From Bacillus sp. BP-3 (GTDB lineage: Bacteria; Bacillota; Bacilli; Bacillales; Bacillaceae_G): a DNA stretch of 64,000 bases. The position numbers and the translations under genes were made by a program. Location: positions 65,821 through 129,820 of the forward strand of contig NZ_JAQOTJ010000009.1 of NCBI RefSeq assembly GCF_028401955.1, in the 5' to 3' direction. Below, piece after piece: positions 37,025 to 46,714 of the stretch. The notes under the pieces are model-generated. The model ran no database searches and was not told the DNA's origin. It worked only from the letters and a program-made list of their open reading frames with translations. Positions within the stretch are counted from its first letter, which is position 1. Every line of letters starts with the position of its first letter.

Positions 37025-37537
37025 GTGATTTTACATAAAGGAGAAGTATTATTTCGCCAAGGAGAGGAAGGCCCTCTATATTTTATAAAAAGCGGTCTAT
37101 TAAAAGTCGTTCGTGTCCAAGAAGATGGCACACCTTTTCTATTCAACATTATTGTTCCAGGTGAAACAATTCCTCATCACTCATTAATCTCACCGAAAGA
37201 ATATCATGGTACTGCAATCGCTTTAATTAAAACAGAAGTAACACCCATTACATGCAACACATGGTATGAACAATTACAAACAACCCCTGAATCTTATGCC
37301 AAGATCGCCCTCCAGCTGCAAACAAAATTACGCATGATGCAGCAACGTATCGACCAGCTTACAACTGTCTCACCAAAAGAACGCCTTTATCGTTTACAAG
37401 ACTGGTTCGCAACCTATTTGGGAGATATCCCTATTTATGAAATTTTAACGCAAACGGAAATTGGGCAATTAATTGGCATTCGCCGTGAAACCGTAAATCG
37501 TCTCATTCGTGAACAAACAAAAAACGAGGTGAACTAA
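37025..37537 (+). CDS. Crp/Fnr-family transcription regulator
   Basis: A 170-residue regulator: an N-terminal cyclic-nucleotide-binding fold (HKGEVLFRQGEEGPLYFIKSGLLKVV), a dimer helix and a C-terminal winged helix with QTEIGQLIGIRRETVNRLIRE as recognition element. There is no Cys cluster of the kind seen in Fnr, so oxygen sensing by iron-sulfur is unlikely. The GTG at 37025 follows AAAGAGG; a longer ATG reading has no ribosome site. It converges on hmp with a shared terminator; control of hmp is possible but unproved. Confidence 0.85.
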   Translation: MILHKGEVLFRQGEEGPLYFIKSGLLKVVRVQEDGTPFLFNIIVPGETIPHHSLISPKEYHGTAIALIKTEVTPITCNTWYEQLQTTPESYAKIALQLQTKLRMMQQRIDQLTTVSPKERLYRLQDWFATYLGDIPIYEILTQTEIGQLIGIRRETVNRLIREQTKNEVN

Positions 37538-37548
37538 CACCTCGTTTT
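37519..37548. terminator. bidirectional terminator between the Crp/Fnr gene and hmp
   Basis: AAAACGAGGTG / CACCTCGTTTT with a 6-base loop; it overlaps the end of the Crp/Fnr gene. Confidence 0.85.
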
Positions 37549-37553
37549 CCTAA

Positions 37554-38762
37554 TTACTGTAAGCTTGCTGCTGGTCCGAAAAATTCAAAGTGAATATGCT
37601 CTGATGAAACGCCCCATTCTGTCAAAGCTGCATGAATCTGCTTCATAAATGGTACTGGTCCGCAAAAATAGAAATCTGCTTCAGTAGAAGGAATAATAGT
37701 TTGTAGCCACGCTAAATCAATAAATCCTTCTTTATCATAATTTTTTATTTTCTTATCTTGCTCAATCGGTGCAGAGTAACAAGTATATGCTTTTACCTGT
37801 TCATGTTCTTTTGCTATATTTGCAACATACTCTTTCATTGCGTGTACATCGCTGTTTAATGCACCGTGAATAAAGTATACATTTCGGTTTGGCGATTGCT
37901 GAATTAATGTATTTAACATACTCATCATCGGTGTAATTCCTACACCACCACTAATTAACACAACTGGTAAGTGTGAATCCATATTAAGTACAAAATCTCC
38001 TGCTGGTGCACTTAATGGTAAAATATCTCCTTCTTTTACATGGTCATGTAAATAATTAGATATTACTCCCTCTGACCCCTCCATACCTTTCTCACGTTTT
38101 ACACTAATACGATAATAATCTTTTCCAGGGGCATCGGATAAACTGTACTGACGGTTATGTGTATAAGTTTCTCCTTCAATGTTTAGCTGTACGCTTACAT
38201 ACTGCCCTGGCATATATGAAGATAGTGATCCTTTATCTTCTGGCTTTAAATAAAAGGATGTAATCACATCACTCTCTTTCTCTTTTTTCACAACGATAAA
38301 GTTGCGGAAATCTTTCCAACCACCCGCTTTTGCTGCCGCTTCTTCATACATCTCTGCTTCTATACTAATAAACGCATCAGCAATTACACCATAAGCCTCT
38401 CCCCAAGCATCTAATACTTCTTGCGGTGCATGAGCTACCTCTTTAATTGCTTGCAATAAACATGTTCCAACAATCGGATAGTGTTCAGCTTTAATACCTA
38501 AGCTGCGATGCTTGTGCCCTATTTGTTTTACAACCGGAATAATCACTGCTAAGTTATCAATATAATTAGCAGCTGCATATACTGCATTTGCTAATGCTTG
38601 TTGCTGTCTTCCTTTTTTTTGATTTGTATGGTTAAAAATATTTAATAGTTCAGGATGCTCAGCAAACATAATTTGATAAAAACGTGTTGTAATCTCTACA
38701 CCTTTTTCTTGTAATAACGGTACAGTTGACTTTACGATTTCAATTGTTTTTTCACTTAACAT
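37554..38762 (-). CDS. hmp: flavohemoglobin Hmp (nitric oxide dioxygenase)
   Basis: A 402-residue protein. The globin domain (1-~140) has the proximal His in IGHKHRSLGIKAEHYPIVG. An FAD-binding domain follows (RQYSLSDAPG) and then an NAD(P)H-binding domain (LISGGVGITPMMSML; FYFCGPVPFM). It turns nitric oxide and oxygen to nitrate using NAD(P)H. The ATG at 38762 follows GAGGAGTG. In B. subtilis hmp is ResD-dependent; resDE are at 8476-10961. Confidence 0.95.
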   Translation of the reverse strand: MLSEKTIEIVKSTVPLLQEKGVEITTRFYQIMFAEHPELLNIFNHTNQKKGRQQQALANAVYAAANYIDNLAVIIPVVKQIGHKHRSLGIKAEHYPIVGTCLLQAIKEVAHAPQEVLDAWGEAYGVIADAFISIEAEMYEEAAAKAGGWKDFRNFIVVKKEKESDVITSFYLKPEDKGSLSSYMPGQYVSVQLNIEGETYTHNRQYSLSDAPGKDYYRISVKREKGMEGSEGVISNYLHDHVKEGDILPLSAPAGDFVLNMDSHLPVVLISGGVGITPMMSMLNTLIQQSPNRNVYFIHGALNSDVHAMKEYVANIAKEHEQVKAYTCYSAPIEQDKKIKNYDKEGFIDLAWLQTIIPSTEADFYFCGPVPFMKQIHAALTEWGVSSEHIHFEFFGPAASLQ

Positions 38763-38956
38763 ATTATTCACTCCTCTATTTCTTTATCTACATCCATTGT
38801 ATAGCATACCAAAAATAGAGGTTGTGATTTTAATCACTATAAACATGATGGTTTTGTGAAAAACATCATAAAATAAAACTTTCCCCCGATATCATGACAT
38901 TTTCAGCGACATGACTCATCTATCTTTTGTTAGATTTCCTGTATATTAAATCCATA

Positions 38957-38986
38957 ATAAAAAGACATACTACGTATGTCTTTTTA
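38957..38986. terminator. terminator after the 38984 gene
   Basis: AAAAAGACATAC / GTATGTCTTTTT with a 3-base loop; symmetric, so active on either strand. Confidence 0.85.
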
Positions 38987-39502
38987 TGGCGCTTGTAATA
39001 CCTGTTCAATTACCTTCACATCTTTTCCATTTCCAAACTCTGTATAGCCCCAAATGTTCGTTTCACCTGTATATTTATTTACAATAATATCGAGATCATG
39101 ATATACACGATGTGCATAAACGATATATTCGATATTCCGAGTAGTTACTCCCTTTTTCAAAACTTCATAACTTCGCTTCACATCTCGTTTTATTTGATTG
39201 TTTTTTACTTTCTTCTCAAAGCCTTTTAAAGTATTCTCCTGTTCTTGAAACCATTTCATGAAACGCTCCCAATCTCCATCCGTATACTTTTCTGCTTTTC
39301 CGTAATTTAAAAAGTCATTGTAGCTTGCATGTGTGTTACTGATAAATTGTCGTACTTCTTTCGTCTCATCCACACCTTCTACTTTTGGTATCGTTGCTAC
39401 TCCAACTGGCTTACTTGCATAGTGTATAAAAAATTTGCTTAAGCCGTAACTAGCGATTCCCATAACAAGAAGAATTCCAAGTATACTCCAGATTTTTTTC
39501 AT
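38984..39502 (-). CDS. membrane-anchored hypothetical protein
   Basis: A 172-residue protein with an N-terminal membrane anchor (IWSILGILLVMGIASYGLSKF) and an extracytoplasmic, helical domain (TKEVRQFISNTHASYNDFLNYGKAEKY.., a Tyr/Lys-rich middle, and VYHDLDIIVNKYTGETNIWGYTEFG). No family recognised. RBS AGGTAGGG. Monocistronic. Confidence 0.7.
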   Translation of the reverse strand: MKKIWSILGILLVMGIASYGLSKFFIHYASKPVGVATIPKVEGVDETKEVRQFISNTHASYNDFLNYGKAEKYTDGDWERFMKWFQEQENTLKGFEKKVKNNQIKRDVKRSYEVLKKGVTTRNIEYIVYAHRVYHDLDIIVNKYTGETNIWGYTEFGNGKDVKVIEQVLQAP

Positions 39503-39626
39503 ACACCCTACCTCTTTTCTTTATATAAATATTACATTTGTTTCTAAAAAGAGTAATATTTGTAATATTCTATAAAAAAATGAGGATTCCTGTATAAATT
39601 GTTCTTACCATTTCGACAGTGTTTTT

Positions 39627-39812
39627 CTACAAATTACGAGTAGGGACTTGATCTTGTAAAACAGGATTTGCTTGATAGGAAGCATATCCAAAAACTGCAA
39701 GTAATAACATGTATAAAATGAACATACTTATACGTATTTTCATATTTGTAGAATAGTACTTTTCATGCTGTTCTTTGTCTTCTTCCCACTTATGTAATTT
39801 TCGCTCTGACAC
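39627..39812 (-). CDS. small membrane protein
   Basis: A 61-residue protein with a charged N-terminus (SERKLHKWEEDKEQHEKYY) and one membrane helix (IRISMFILYMLLLAVFGYASYQA). The GTG start at 39812 lies 2 bases after the stop of the frameshifted gene upstream; AGAGG lies just before it, so translation is probably coupled. No family recognised. Confidence 0.55.
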   Translation of the reverse strand: MSERKLHKWEEDKEQHEKYYSTNMKIRISMFILYMLLLAVFGYASYQANPVLQDQVPTRNL

Positions 39813-39814
39813 CT

Positions 39815-39978
39815 CTATTGCATCAATAAAAAGTGCTGTTCTCTTTCTTCTTCATACGGCACATAATCAAGTGGTTCAAATTTAGGATGCAAGTAATCTA
39901 ACGCTATTTTAATTTAGACAACAGAAAAACATCCACTGCTGCAATAATTCCCCATAATCCTTTTGTATTTTGTTTCAT
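39815..39978 (-). pseudogene. frameshifted small membrane protein gene
   Basis: From an ATG at 39978 (after GGAGAGG) the minus strand reads MKQNTKGLWGIIAAVDVFLLSKLK and then meets a stop. One frame over, the sequence continues without a stop as IALDYLHPKFEPLDYVPYEE.. to a TAG at 39815-39817. Adding one A to the AAAA run at the junction (near 39907) restores a 54-residue frame that ends 2 bases before the next gene. It is either a recent frameshift, a sequence error or programmed slippage. Confidence 0.65.
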
Positions 39979-40100
39979 ATTCCTCTCCTTACCGATAATT
40001 TTTTTCTTCTTATTATGTCATATTTTTTTAGTTTATTGGAAAACTACCGTTTATTTCCTCCATTTTTAGCCAATACTATCAATGCAAGGAGGTGAAAACG

Positions 40101-40298
40101 GTGACATTGCAATCTGTTATGATCGGTGCCTTATCTTTTCTAGCTTCTATGTTAATTTTTTATACAGTTGGACATGTATTACTGTTAGATTGGCTACCCG
40201 ACAATATTTTTATTAGCTCCATTATCCTTTCTGCACTTATTATCGCTTATTTTATTACGCGAAAATCCATGAGTGAGCCTTCAACAAAAACAAAATAA
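40101..40298 (+). CDS. small two-helix membrane protein
   Basis: A 65-residue protein with two hydrophobic helices (VMIGALSFLASMLIFYTVGHVLLL and NIFISSIILSALIIAYFI) and a short Lys-rich tail. The GTG at 40101 is 8 bases after AAGGAGG; the earlier GTG at 40092 overlaps the ribosome site. No family recognised. Confidence 0.65.
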   Translation: MTLQSVMIGALSFLASMLIFYTVGHVLLLDWLPDNIFISSIILSALIIAYFITRKSMSEPSTKTK

Positions 40299-40327
40299 AA
40301 GAGTGATGATATCTTATCACTCTTTTT
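40297..40327. terminator. bidirectional terminator
   Basis: AAAAGAGTGAT / ATCACTCTTTT stem between convergent genes. Confidence 0.75.
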
Positions 40328-40348
40328 CTCATTTCCTATGAATAACCA

Positions 40349-41215
40349 TTATCTTTCGAATTGCATCTTCTCTCCATATTCTTTCACTATTTCAATAATA
40401 TTTTGAAAAGCAACAATCTCTTCTTTTTTATAATTCAATACTTTTAGGTTATATTGATCATAATACGCTTCTAACATTTTTAATTGAGATGATGATATAC
40501 CGCTAACAGGAACAACAAAGCTCACTTCATATTGTTTATATCCTTCTTTCACTAACTCACCTTGTACTTGTTCACTGTTTTCTTTATTGATTATCTTTTG
40601 TACTTTCGAAGGAATTTCTAATTGAAAATAATATTTTTTTTCTTTTTCCAGCTTTTTATATAATGCATCTGAAATCGTATAAAATACTGTATAATACACT
40701 GTATTTTCCTTTGTTTTAATGTGAAAACGAGTAATTTGTAAATCCTTTTTAGTAATTTTAGTTATAGCTGATTGTTGTTCGGCATCATTTTGTATTAAAG
40801 GTGCTGATGGAAATAAAGAAAGCAGTTTTTCTGTGTCCACTTTTGATAGAAGATAAAAATTTTTTGTATCTGTTTCCTTTTGTAACCACCCTGTTCTCGC
40901 TTCTGTACGAAGCCAAGCTTTATATTTCTCTTCTTGTCCATTTTTCTTAATTGTAATTACATATTCGGGTTCACCTAATTCACCGATTACGTTTTGTTTC
41001 TCTGCTTTACTAATTATATTAGCCGCTATTTTGGCTTCTTCATCCTTCAATGTTGTTTCTGGTTTCCCTGCTAGAGATACAATTACTTGTACACCCTCTT
41101 CCATCATACGCCCCGCTTCTTTTGTTATTTTTTCACCTTGTTCTATTTTCTTATCTACTTGATTACATGCCACTAATAAAAAAAGAAAGAACATGAATAA
41201 CCATTTTTTTCGCAT
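40349..41215 (-). CDS. lipoprotein of unknown function
   Basis: A 288-residue protein. A type II signal peptide ends in the lipobox LLVAC (Cys at about residue 17). The mature part is Lys/Glu-rich and mixed alpha/beta, with phrases such as EYVITIKKNGQEEKYKAWL and VYYTVFYTISDALYKKL. I recognise no family. Two upstream in-frame ATGs exist; the one at 41215 is best placed after GAGGATGAG. Confidence 0.7.
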   Translation of the reverse strand: MRKKWLFMFFLFLLVACNQVDKKIEQGEKITKEAGRMMEEGVQVIVSLAGKPETTLKDEEAKIAANIISKAEKQNVIGELGEPEYVITIKKNGQEEKYKAWLRTEARTGWLQKETDTKNFYLLSKVDTEKLLSLFPSAPLIQNDAEQQSAITKITKKDLQITRFHIKTKENTVYYTVFYTISDALYKKLEKEKKYYFQLEIPSKVQKIINKENSEQVQGELVKEGYKQYEVSFVVPVSGISSSQLKMLEAYYDQYNLKVLNYKKEEIVAFQNIIEIVKEYGEKMQFER

Positions 41216-41326
41216 AGCTCTCATCCTCATTCCTCAAAATAAGAAAAACTTATTGTACTCGAAAGAAAACAAAATCAACCTACAAAATTAAATTCGATAT
41301 AATATACATGAAAAGGAGGTTATAAC

Positions 41327-42103
41327 ATGCAGATAAATTTTCATAGTTCAAACAACAAATATACGTATACGAATCGTCAAGCAACGGATTCATGGACACG
41401 TATGGTACAAAATATTGTAGATGTCAAAGAAAAAAGAGTGATTGATATTGGATGCGGCGGTGGTATTTATACGAAACAACTCGCTATGATGGGTGCAGCT
41501 GAAGTAATTGGTGTTGATTTTTCAAATCAGATGATTCAAGCTGCCAAAGAAAACTGTACTCATATTTCAAATGCTTCCTTTACACAAGGTGACGCTTATA
41601 ACATTCCTTTCGCAGATGAAACATTTGATATTGTTCTATCACGAGCGGTCATTCATCATCTAGATCATATTCCGAAGTTTCTTCAAGAAGCATATCGTAT
41701 TTTAAAACGAAACGGTATCCTTATTCTCCAAGACCGGACAATTGAAGACTGCACGATTCCAGGAAGTCCGGAACATATTCGCGGCTATTTCTTTTCTTGC
41801 TATCCAAAATTAATTCATATAGAAGCAAAACGAAGACCGGAAACAAATCAAATCCTACATTTGTTACATGATAACGGCTTTCATACAAATCCGACTCAAA
41901 ATTTTTGGGAAGTTCGTAAAATTCACTCTTCAATTAAAGATTTACTTCAAGACTTATCACCGCGTACAGGCCGCTCTATTCTCCATGAATTATCAGACAA
42001 TGAGCTTTCTGAGTTATTACAACATATTCACTCTAAGCTTTACGAGAAATCTCCTATTATAGAGCAAGATCGTTGGACAATTTGGACAGCTGAGAAAGAG
42101 TAA
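41327..42103 (+). CDS. class I SAM-dependent methyltransferase
   Basis: A 258-residue soluble enzyme with motif I VIDIGCGGGIYT (about residues 38-49), motif II acidic residue in EVIGVDFS, and motif IV FDIVLSRAVIHHL, all of the ubiE/Methyltransf_11 group. Substrate unknown. RBS AAAAGGAGG. Monocistronic. Confidence 0.85.
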   Translation: MQINFHSSNNKYTYTNRQATDSWTRMVQNIVDVKEKRVIDIGCGGGIYTKQLAMMGAAEVIGVDFSNQMIQAAKENCTHISNASFTQGDAYNIPFADETFDIVLSRAVIHHLDHIPKFLQEAYRILKRNGILILQDRTIEDCTIPGSPEHIRGYFFSCYPKLIHIEAKRRPETNQILHLLHDNGFHTNPTQNFWEVRKIHSSIKDLLQDLSPRTGRSILHELSDNELSELLQHIHSKLYEKSPIIEQDRWTIWTAEKE

Positions 42104-42135
42104 CAAGCCTCACATCACGTGAGGCTTGTTACTCT
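42097..42135. terminator. bidirectional terminator
   Basis: AACAAGCCTCAC / GTGAGGCTTGTT, extended by GAGT/ACTC, between convergent genes. Confidence 0.85.
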
Positions 42136-42136
42136 T

Positions 42137-42346
42137 TCATAACCTTGTTCGGCAACACTCTTGATATCCACCATTTCTTGCCTGTGCACTGCCACACTTC
42201 GAACATACTAAAAATCTGGATTGATTTGCAAACAAACTACCTTTATCAAAAAGTAACACTCCTGCCTGCTTAAGCGAACGAGAATAATATAACCATATAA
42301 AACCACAAATTGCAGTAATACACAACAATACACCCATTACAAGCAT
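42137..42346 (-). CDS. small membrane protein with C-terminal Cys cluster
   Basis: A 69-residue protein: one membrane helix (VMGVLLCITAICGFIWLYY), then a Cys motif CSKCGSAQARNGGYQECC that could bind zinc. The ATG at 42346 follows AGAGGTGACG; the longer TTG reading has no ribosome site. Family not recognised. Confidence 0.6.
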   Translation of the reverse strand: MLVMGVLLCITAICGFIWLYYSRSLKQAGVLLFDKGSLFANQSRFLVCSKCGSAQARNGGYQECCRTRL

Positions 42347-42437
42347 TTTCGTCACCTCTGCTTCGTTTGTTCTTTCCAGCAAGTGGATAATTACATTATT
42401 CTCTATAATAAATAATAAATCCTCCTTTTCTTCATAA

Positions 42438-42460
42438 AATAAAGTGAAACTTCACTTAGA
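42438..42460 (+). repeat. bcr1-like end fragment
   Basis: AATAAAGTGAAACTTCACTTA copies the bcr1 start and folds back on itself (AAGTGAA / TTCACTT). Confidence 0.35.
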
Positions 42461-42591
42461 GAGAAATTAAAGTAAATGTATGAGAAACAAAAATTTTATA
42501 ATTCCCATAAAAGATTTACGGTTTTTTAATAAAATTAAACGTTGTCCTGCTAATATAATAAAAATACTAATATATGAAAAGGAGTGACAAC

Positions 42592-44133
42592 ATGTTTACC
42601 TTTCTTACGTATATCCCTTTTCTCATTTCTATAACCCTTTCTTCACTTTTCCCTGCTCCAGAATCCCCTGAAATACCTGTACAAATCATTGGATTAAACG
42701 ATTTACACGGACAAATCAACTCAACTACACCGCTGCATGGTAAGCCCGCCGGTCGCGCTGACTACATAGCCTCTTATATCAACGCCTATAAACAACAATT
42801 TCCACATACCTTGCTTGTCCATACTGGTGATATGATTGGCGGAAGCCCCCCCATTTCGGCTCTCTTTCAAGATGAGCCAACAATAGAATTTTTAAATATG
42901 CTACAATTTGACGTTGGAACAATTGGTAATCATGAGTTTGATGAAGGAGTAGAAGAGCTAAAACGACTAATTGATGGTGGCTTTCATCCAAAAACCGGTA
43001 TGTTTCCAGGTAGTTCTTTCCCTTATGTTTGTGCAAATGTACTAAATGCTAACACAAATAAACCTCTATTCCCACCATATGTAATAAAATGGATTGATGG
43101 CATTCCTATTGCTTTTATCGGCGTCGTTACAAAGGAAACACCTTTTCTTACGATGCAAGGTGATATGTCGGCAGTCACTTTTATAGATGAAGCTACTGCT
43201 GTTCAAACGTATGTACGAGAATTACAGCAAAAAGGCATCCATGCTATTATCGTTCTTGCTCATCTAGATGGTAAGACAACAGACAGAATTACATACGGGC
43301 CACTTGCTGATCTAGCCAGTAAACTTGATGATGATGTAGATATACTATTTGGTGGACATAATCATTCTTATATGAATGGATTTGTCAATGGAAAACTACT
43401 TGTTGAAGCGTATTCTTATGGAAAGGCTTTTGCAAATGTGCAGCTCACACTTAATCGCAAAACGAAAGATATTACAAGAAAAACAGCGAAGATTATTCCC
43501 ACTTATCATGATCAAATACAGCCTAATCTAATCGTTCAAACATGGCTCCAAAGCTATCAAACAAAAGTAGCCCCCTTAACCGAGCAAATACTTGGAAAAA
43601 GTATACACGAGGTCACACGAGATCAAAATAAAAACGGAGAAGCAGATCTTGGTGCCCTTATTGCTGTATCTCAGCGTCAAGCTATGCAAACTGACATTGC
43701 ATTTGTCAATCCCGGCACTATACGCCATAATTTACCGGCCGGTTTCATCACATGGGAAAATACATTTCTCATTCAACCTTTTGAAAATAAACTCATTAAG
43801 ATGGAGTTAACTGGTAAAGAAATTCAAAGTGTTCTGCACGAACAATGGGATGATGAAGTACGGATGTTACAAGTATCTGGAATTTGTTATACATGGGAAA
43901 AAAATGAGGTGAAATCAATCTCACTAGAAAATGGTGAGCCACTCCAAGATGATACAACATACTCTGTCGTAGTAAATTCTTTTCTAGCAAATGGAGGAGA
44001 TAAGTTTACAATTTTTCAAAAAGGACGAAATCGTGTTGAGGGCCCAACAGATCAAGAAGCATTCGCAAATTTCATTCGTTCTACTCCCTCTTTAGAAAAT
44101 ATTCGAGTGAATCATATTCAAAAAATACAGTGA
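42592..44133 (+). CDS. secreted 5'-nucleotidase / cyclic phosphodiesterase family protein
   Basis: A 513-residue exported enzyme. A signal peptide (about residues 1-22) precedes a calcineurin-like metallophosphatase domain (LNDLHGQI; HTGDMIGGS; TIGNHEFDEG; IIVLAHLDG; FGGHNH). The C-terminal 5'-nucleotidase domain has NPGTIRHNLPAG and SFLANGGDKFTIF. It would hydrolyse extracellular nucleotides or cyclic nucleotides. No LPxTG anchor is visible, so it is secreted or held by its signal peptide. The ATG at 42592 follows AAAAGGAGTG. Confidence 0.9.
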   Translation: MFTFLTYIPFLISITLSSLFPAPESPEIPVQIIGLNDLHGQINSTTPLHGKPAGRADYIASYINAYKQQFPHTLLVHTGDMIGGSPPISALFQDEPTIEFLNMLQFDVGTIGNHEFDEGVEELKRLIDGGFHPKTGMFPGSSFPYVCANVLNANTNKPLFPPYVIKWIDGIPIAFIGVVTKETPFLTMQGDMSAVTFIDEATAVQTYVRELQQKGIHAIIVLAHLDGKTTDRITYGPLADLASKLDDDVDILFGGHNHSYMNGFVNGKLLVEAYSYGKAFANVQLTLNRKTKDITRKTAKIIPTYHDQIQPNLIVQTWLQSYQTKVAPLTEQILGKSIHEVTRDQNKNGEADLGALIAVSQRQAMQTDIAFVNPGTIRHNLPAGFITWENTFLIQPFENKLIKMELTGKEIQSVLHEQWDDEVRMLQVSGICYTWEKNEVKSISLENGEPLQDDTTYSVVVNSFLANGGDKFTIFQKGRNRVEGPTDQEAFANFIRSTPSLENIRVNHIQKIQ

Positions 44134-44145
44134 ATACTTACAAAA

Positions 44146-44170
44146 AAAAAGGCTTCTTTACGGCCTTTTT
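44146..44170. terminator. bidirectional terminator
   Basis: AAAAAGGC and GGCCTTTTT with a short loop, between the nucleotidase gene and liaR. Confidence 0.7.
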
Positions 44171-44801
44171 AATTTGTAAGCTGATGACGAAACGCATAAA
44201 TAACAGCTTGTGTTCGATCACTTACATGTAATTTATTTAAAATATTACTTACATGCGTCTTCACTGTTTTTAAAGCAATAAATAGTTCATCAGCAATTTC
44301 CTGATTACTCTTTCCTTGTGCAATTAATAGTAAAATTTCAAACTCTCGCTCTGTTAACTCTTCATGCAGCGGCTGTTCCTTTTTTTGTCGCATACGTGAC
44401 ATCATTTTTCCGGTAACTTTCGGTTCGAGTACTATTTCTCCGTCAAATGTCGCCCGAACTGCATCTGCTATATCACTCGCTCTAGACGTTTTTAACAAAT
44501 AACTAGTTGCACCAGCTTCAATGACCGGATATAACTTTTCATCGTCTAAGAAACTTGTCACAACAACAATTTTTGCTTCCGGCCATTCTTGAATAATTGC
44601 TCTCGTTGCCTCAACACCGTCCATTTCATCCATTACAAGATCCATTAAAATAATGTCTGGTTTTAGTAATAGTGCTAATTCCGAACCTTTTCTTCCATTT
44701 TCTGCTTCTCCTACAACTTCAATGTCCGGCTGAGTCGATAAATACGCTGATACACCCATACGAACCATTTCATGATCATCAACAAGTAATACTTTAATCA
44801 T
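44169..44801 (-). CDS. liaR: LiaR-like response regulator (NarL/FixJ family)
   Basis: A 210-residue regulator: receiver with acidic residues Asp8-Asp9 and phosphoacceptor Asp54 ([12 protein letters not shown]), then a LuxR-type helix-turn-helix ([40 protein letters not shown]). It answers LiaS in cell-envelope stress. It overlaps liaS by 8 bp and ends at a terminator. Confidence 0.92.
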   Translation of the reverse strand: MIKVLLVDDHEMVRMGVSAYLSTQPDIEVVGEAENGRKGSELALLLKPDIILMDLVMDEMDGVEATRAIIQEWPEAKIVVVTSFLDDEKLYPVIEAGATSYLLKTSRASDIADAVRATFDGEIVLEPKVTGKMMSRMRQKKEQPLHEELTEREFEILLLIAQGKSNQEIADELFIALKTVKTHVSNILNKLHVSDRTQAVIYAFRHQLTN

Positions 44802-45855
44802 CTTGTTCCTCCCCTCTTTCTAAAAGAATCGGCACTTTCACCTCAATTTGCGTTCCTTTATTTGGAAAGCTTAATACTTTTAAAGTTCCGCCAATTTCAT
44901 GAACGCGCTCTTGCATAGAGCGAAGACCATATGACCCTGCTTTGTTCACTCCTACTTCAAAGCCTACACCATCATCAATAATTTTTAAAATTGCATATTC
45001 ATCAATTTGGCGCAACCTCACTTCTGTTTTCTTTGCTTTTGCATGCCGCAATGTATTGGACAGTGCTTCTTGTACAATACGGAATAAGTGGTCTTCTACA
45101 CCTTTTTTCAATTGAATTGGCTCAATCAACCATTCAATCTTCATATGTTGTTTTCGTGAAAGTTCTGTTAATAATTCTTCAATGCCTTCCGTTAACTTTT
45201 TACCTTCTAATTGGACGGGACGTAAATGAAGAAGCAGCGCTCTCATTTCTGATTGAGCATTTACAACCATATTTTCAACAAGTTTTAATTGCTTTTGAGT
45301 ACCCTCTGGTATATGAGCAGTTTGCTCATTAATTGCTGACATCATCATCGACATCGCAAAGAGCTGTTGACTGACAGAATCATGAAGCTCCCTCGCTAAA
45401 CGATGCCGTTCCTCTGAAATAGCCTGTTGTCGCATTTCTTCATTCCAATGCGCTCGTTCATTCGTTACTTTTTGAAATAATCCTGCTTGCTCTTCTAAAC
45501 GTCTAGCAAGCGCAATTACCTTCCGTTCTACTTCATGAAATTCATCTTCTGCTGTAAACGAAGCATCTCTTGGAAAATTCCCTCTTTCTACTTCAAATAG
45601 AAAAGTCGTTAACCCTTGAATTCGCTGCTGCATATAATACCCAATCGCATATCCAACAATTCCACCTATGAGAAGACTCGTACAGATAATAAACAAGCTA
45701 ACAGGAACAGAAGCAATAGATTCTTTCCATAATAAATCATACACATTTTGCTGGCTTTTCCATACATAAACGATAGTACAAATAAGTGCAATACTAATAG
45801 AAGATAATATTGAGTAACGGATATACATCCATGAAATGTTCTTCTGTTTTTTCAT
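44794..45855 (-). CDS. liaS: LiaS-like sensor histidine kinase
   Basis: A 353-residue kinase with two membrane segments near the N-terminus and almost no extracellular loop (an intramembrane-sensing type). A HAMP-like region, the HisKA_3 box [20 protein letters not shown] and an ATPase domain ([33 protein letters not shown]) follow. It senses lipid II-cycle stress together with LiaF. Its ATG overlaps the TAA of liaF. Confidence 0.92.
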   Translation of the reverse strand: MKKQKNISWMYIRYSILSSISIALICTIVYVWKSQQNVYDLLWKESIASVPVSLFIICTSLLIGGIVGYAIGYYMQQRIQGLTTFLFEVERGNFPRDASFTAEDEFHEVERKVIALARRLEEQAGLFQKVTNERAHWNEEMRQQAISEERHRLARELHDSVSQQLFAMSMMMSAINEQTAHIPEGTQKQLKLVENMVVNAQSEMRALLLHLRPVQLEGKKLTEGIEELLTELSRKQHMKIEWLIEPIQLKKGVEDHLFRIVQEALSNTLRHAKAKKTEVRLRQIDEYAILKIIDDGVGFEVGVNKAGSYGLRSMQERVHEIGGTLKVLSFPNKGTQIEVKVPILLERGEEQDD

Positions 45856-46595
45856 TATACTTTCCTCACTTCCGTATCGCCTACGATAAGCGAAGAAATA
45901 ATTTTAATACGGCGAGGAGCTTCTTTATACTGTTCCGTTCTAAACTTCACATTACGATTAAAGCCTGTTTCTTCATGCGATGGAAGCAATATTCTCCCAA
46001 CAATAACAGAATGATTCAAGGACAATTCAATGTCGTATGGAACATACAAACGAATATTACCAATCACACCACGAATGACAATGACAGTTTCGCCTTCTGG
46101 AATCATGGCTGTTGTTAAATCAATTTCAATATCTCCGATTCCATATTGAATATTCACATCTTCTAACTCATAAATATGATCCATTATTCGTACGTTACCA
46201 ACCATAATATTCTTTATATACGGCTCTGTTCGATAGATTGGTTTTTCTTCATTTATATATTCTTTTTCCTTAATTTCAACCTGTACCGCATTTGACTTTT
46301 GCTGGCCTTGTATCAGCTGGTAGCCAATGAAAGCTAAACAAGCAAATAAAACAAGCACGAAAGCTGCTGATGAAAATAGGAAAAATAAGAAAACAAGTCC
46401 CCCAACAAATAAACACACATTCCCTCTCACATATCGATTCTTTTTTCGATAATGCCTTCCAAACATAATCATAACAAAGGCAAAAATAAGAGCACCAGGC
46501 TCAAAATGTCCAAGAATCATATCGAGAAAAAGACCGAATCCAAATATGACGAGGAGCATCCCTAATAATTGTGTTTTCGAAAATTGTTTCTTCAT
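45855..46595 (-). CDS. liaF: LiaF-like inhibitor of LiaS
   Basis: A 246-residue protein: four membrane helices in the first ~95 residues, a linker and a soluble C-terminal domain (NIMVGNVRIMDHIYELEDVNIQYGIGDIEIDLT..). LiaF holds LiaS inactive without stress. Coupled to liaS by a 1-bp stop/start overlap. A hairpin at 46625 separates it from liaH. Confidence 0.9.
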   Translation of the reverse strand: MKKQFSKTQLLGMLLVIFGFGLFLDMILGHFEPGALIFAFVMIMFGRHYRKKNRYVRGNVCLFVGGLVFLFFLFSSAAFVLVLFACLAFIGYQLIQGQQKSNAVQVEIKEKEYINEEKPIYRTEPYIKNIMVGNVRIMDHIYELEDVNIQYGIGDIEIDLTTAMIPEGETVIVIRGVIGNIRLYVPYDIELSLNHSVIVGRILLPSHEETGFNRNVKFRTEQYKEAPRRIKIISSLIVGDTEVRKV

Positions 46596-46624
46596 TGCAG
46601 CTCCCCCTTCTTTATTATATATAC

Positions 46625-46666
46625 ATAGAAGAAAAAGGCATTGTATTCCAACACCTTTTCTTCTAT
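46625..46666. terminator. hairpin between liaH and liaF (attenuating terminator?)
   Basis: ATAGAAGAAAAAGG and CCTTTTCTTCTAT pair around a ~15-base loop. It lies between liaH and liaFSR and could lower read-through so that LiaIH is made in excess, as known for the B. subtilis operon. Confidence 0.6.
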
Positions 46667-46714
46667 CACTATATCATAAGCTCATTTTATAATATACTAC
46701 AATTATTTTATTAC

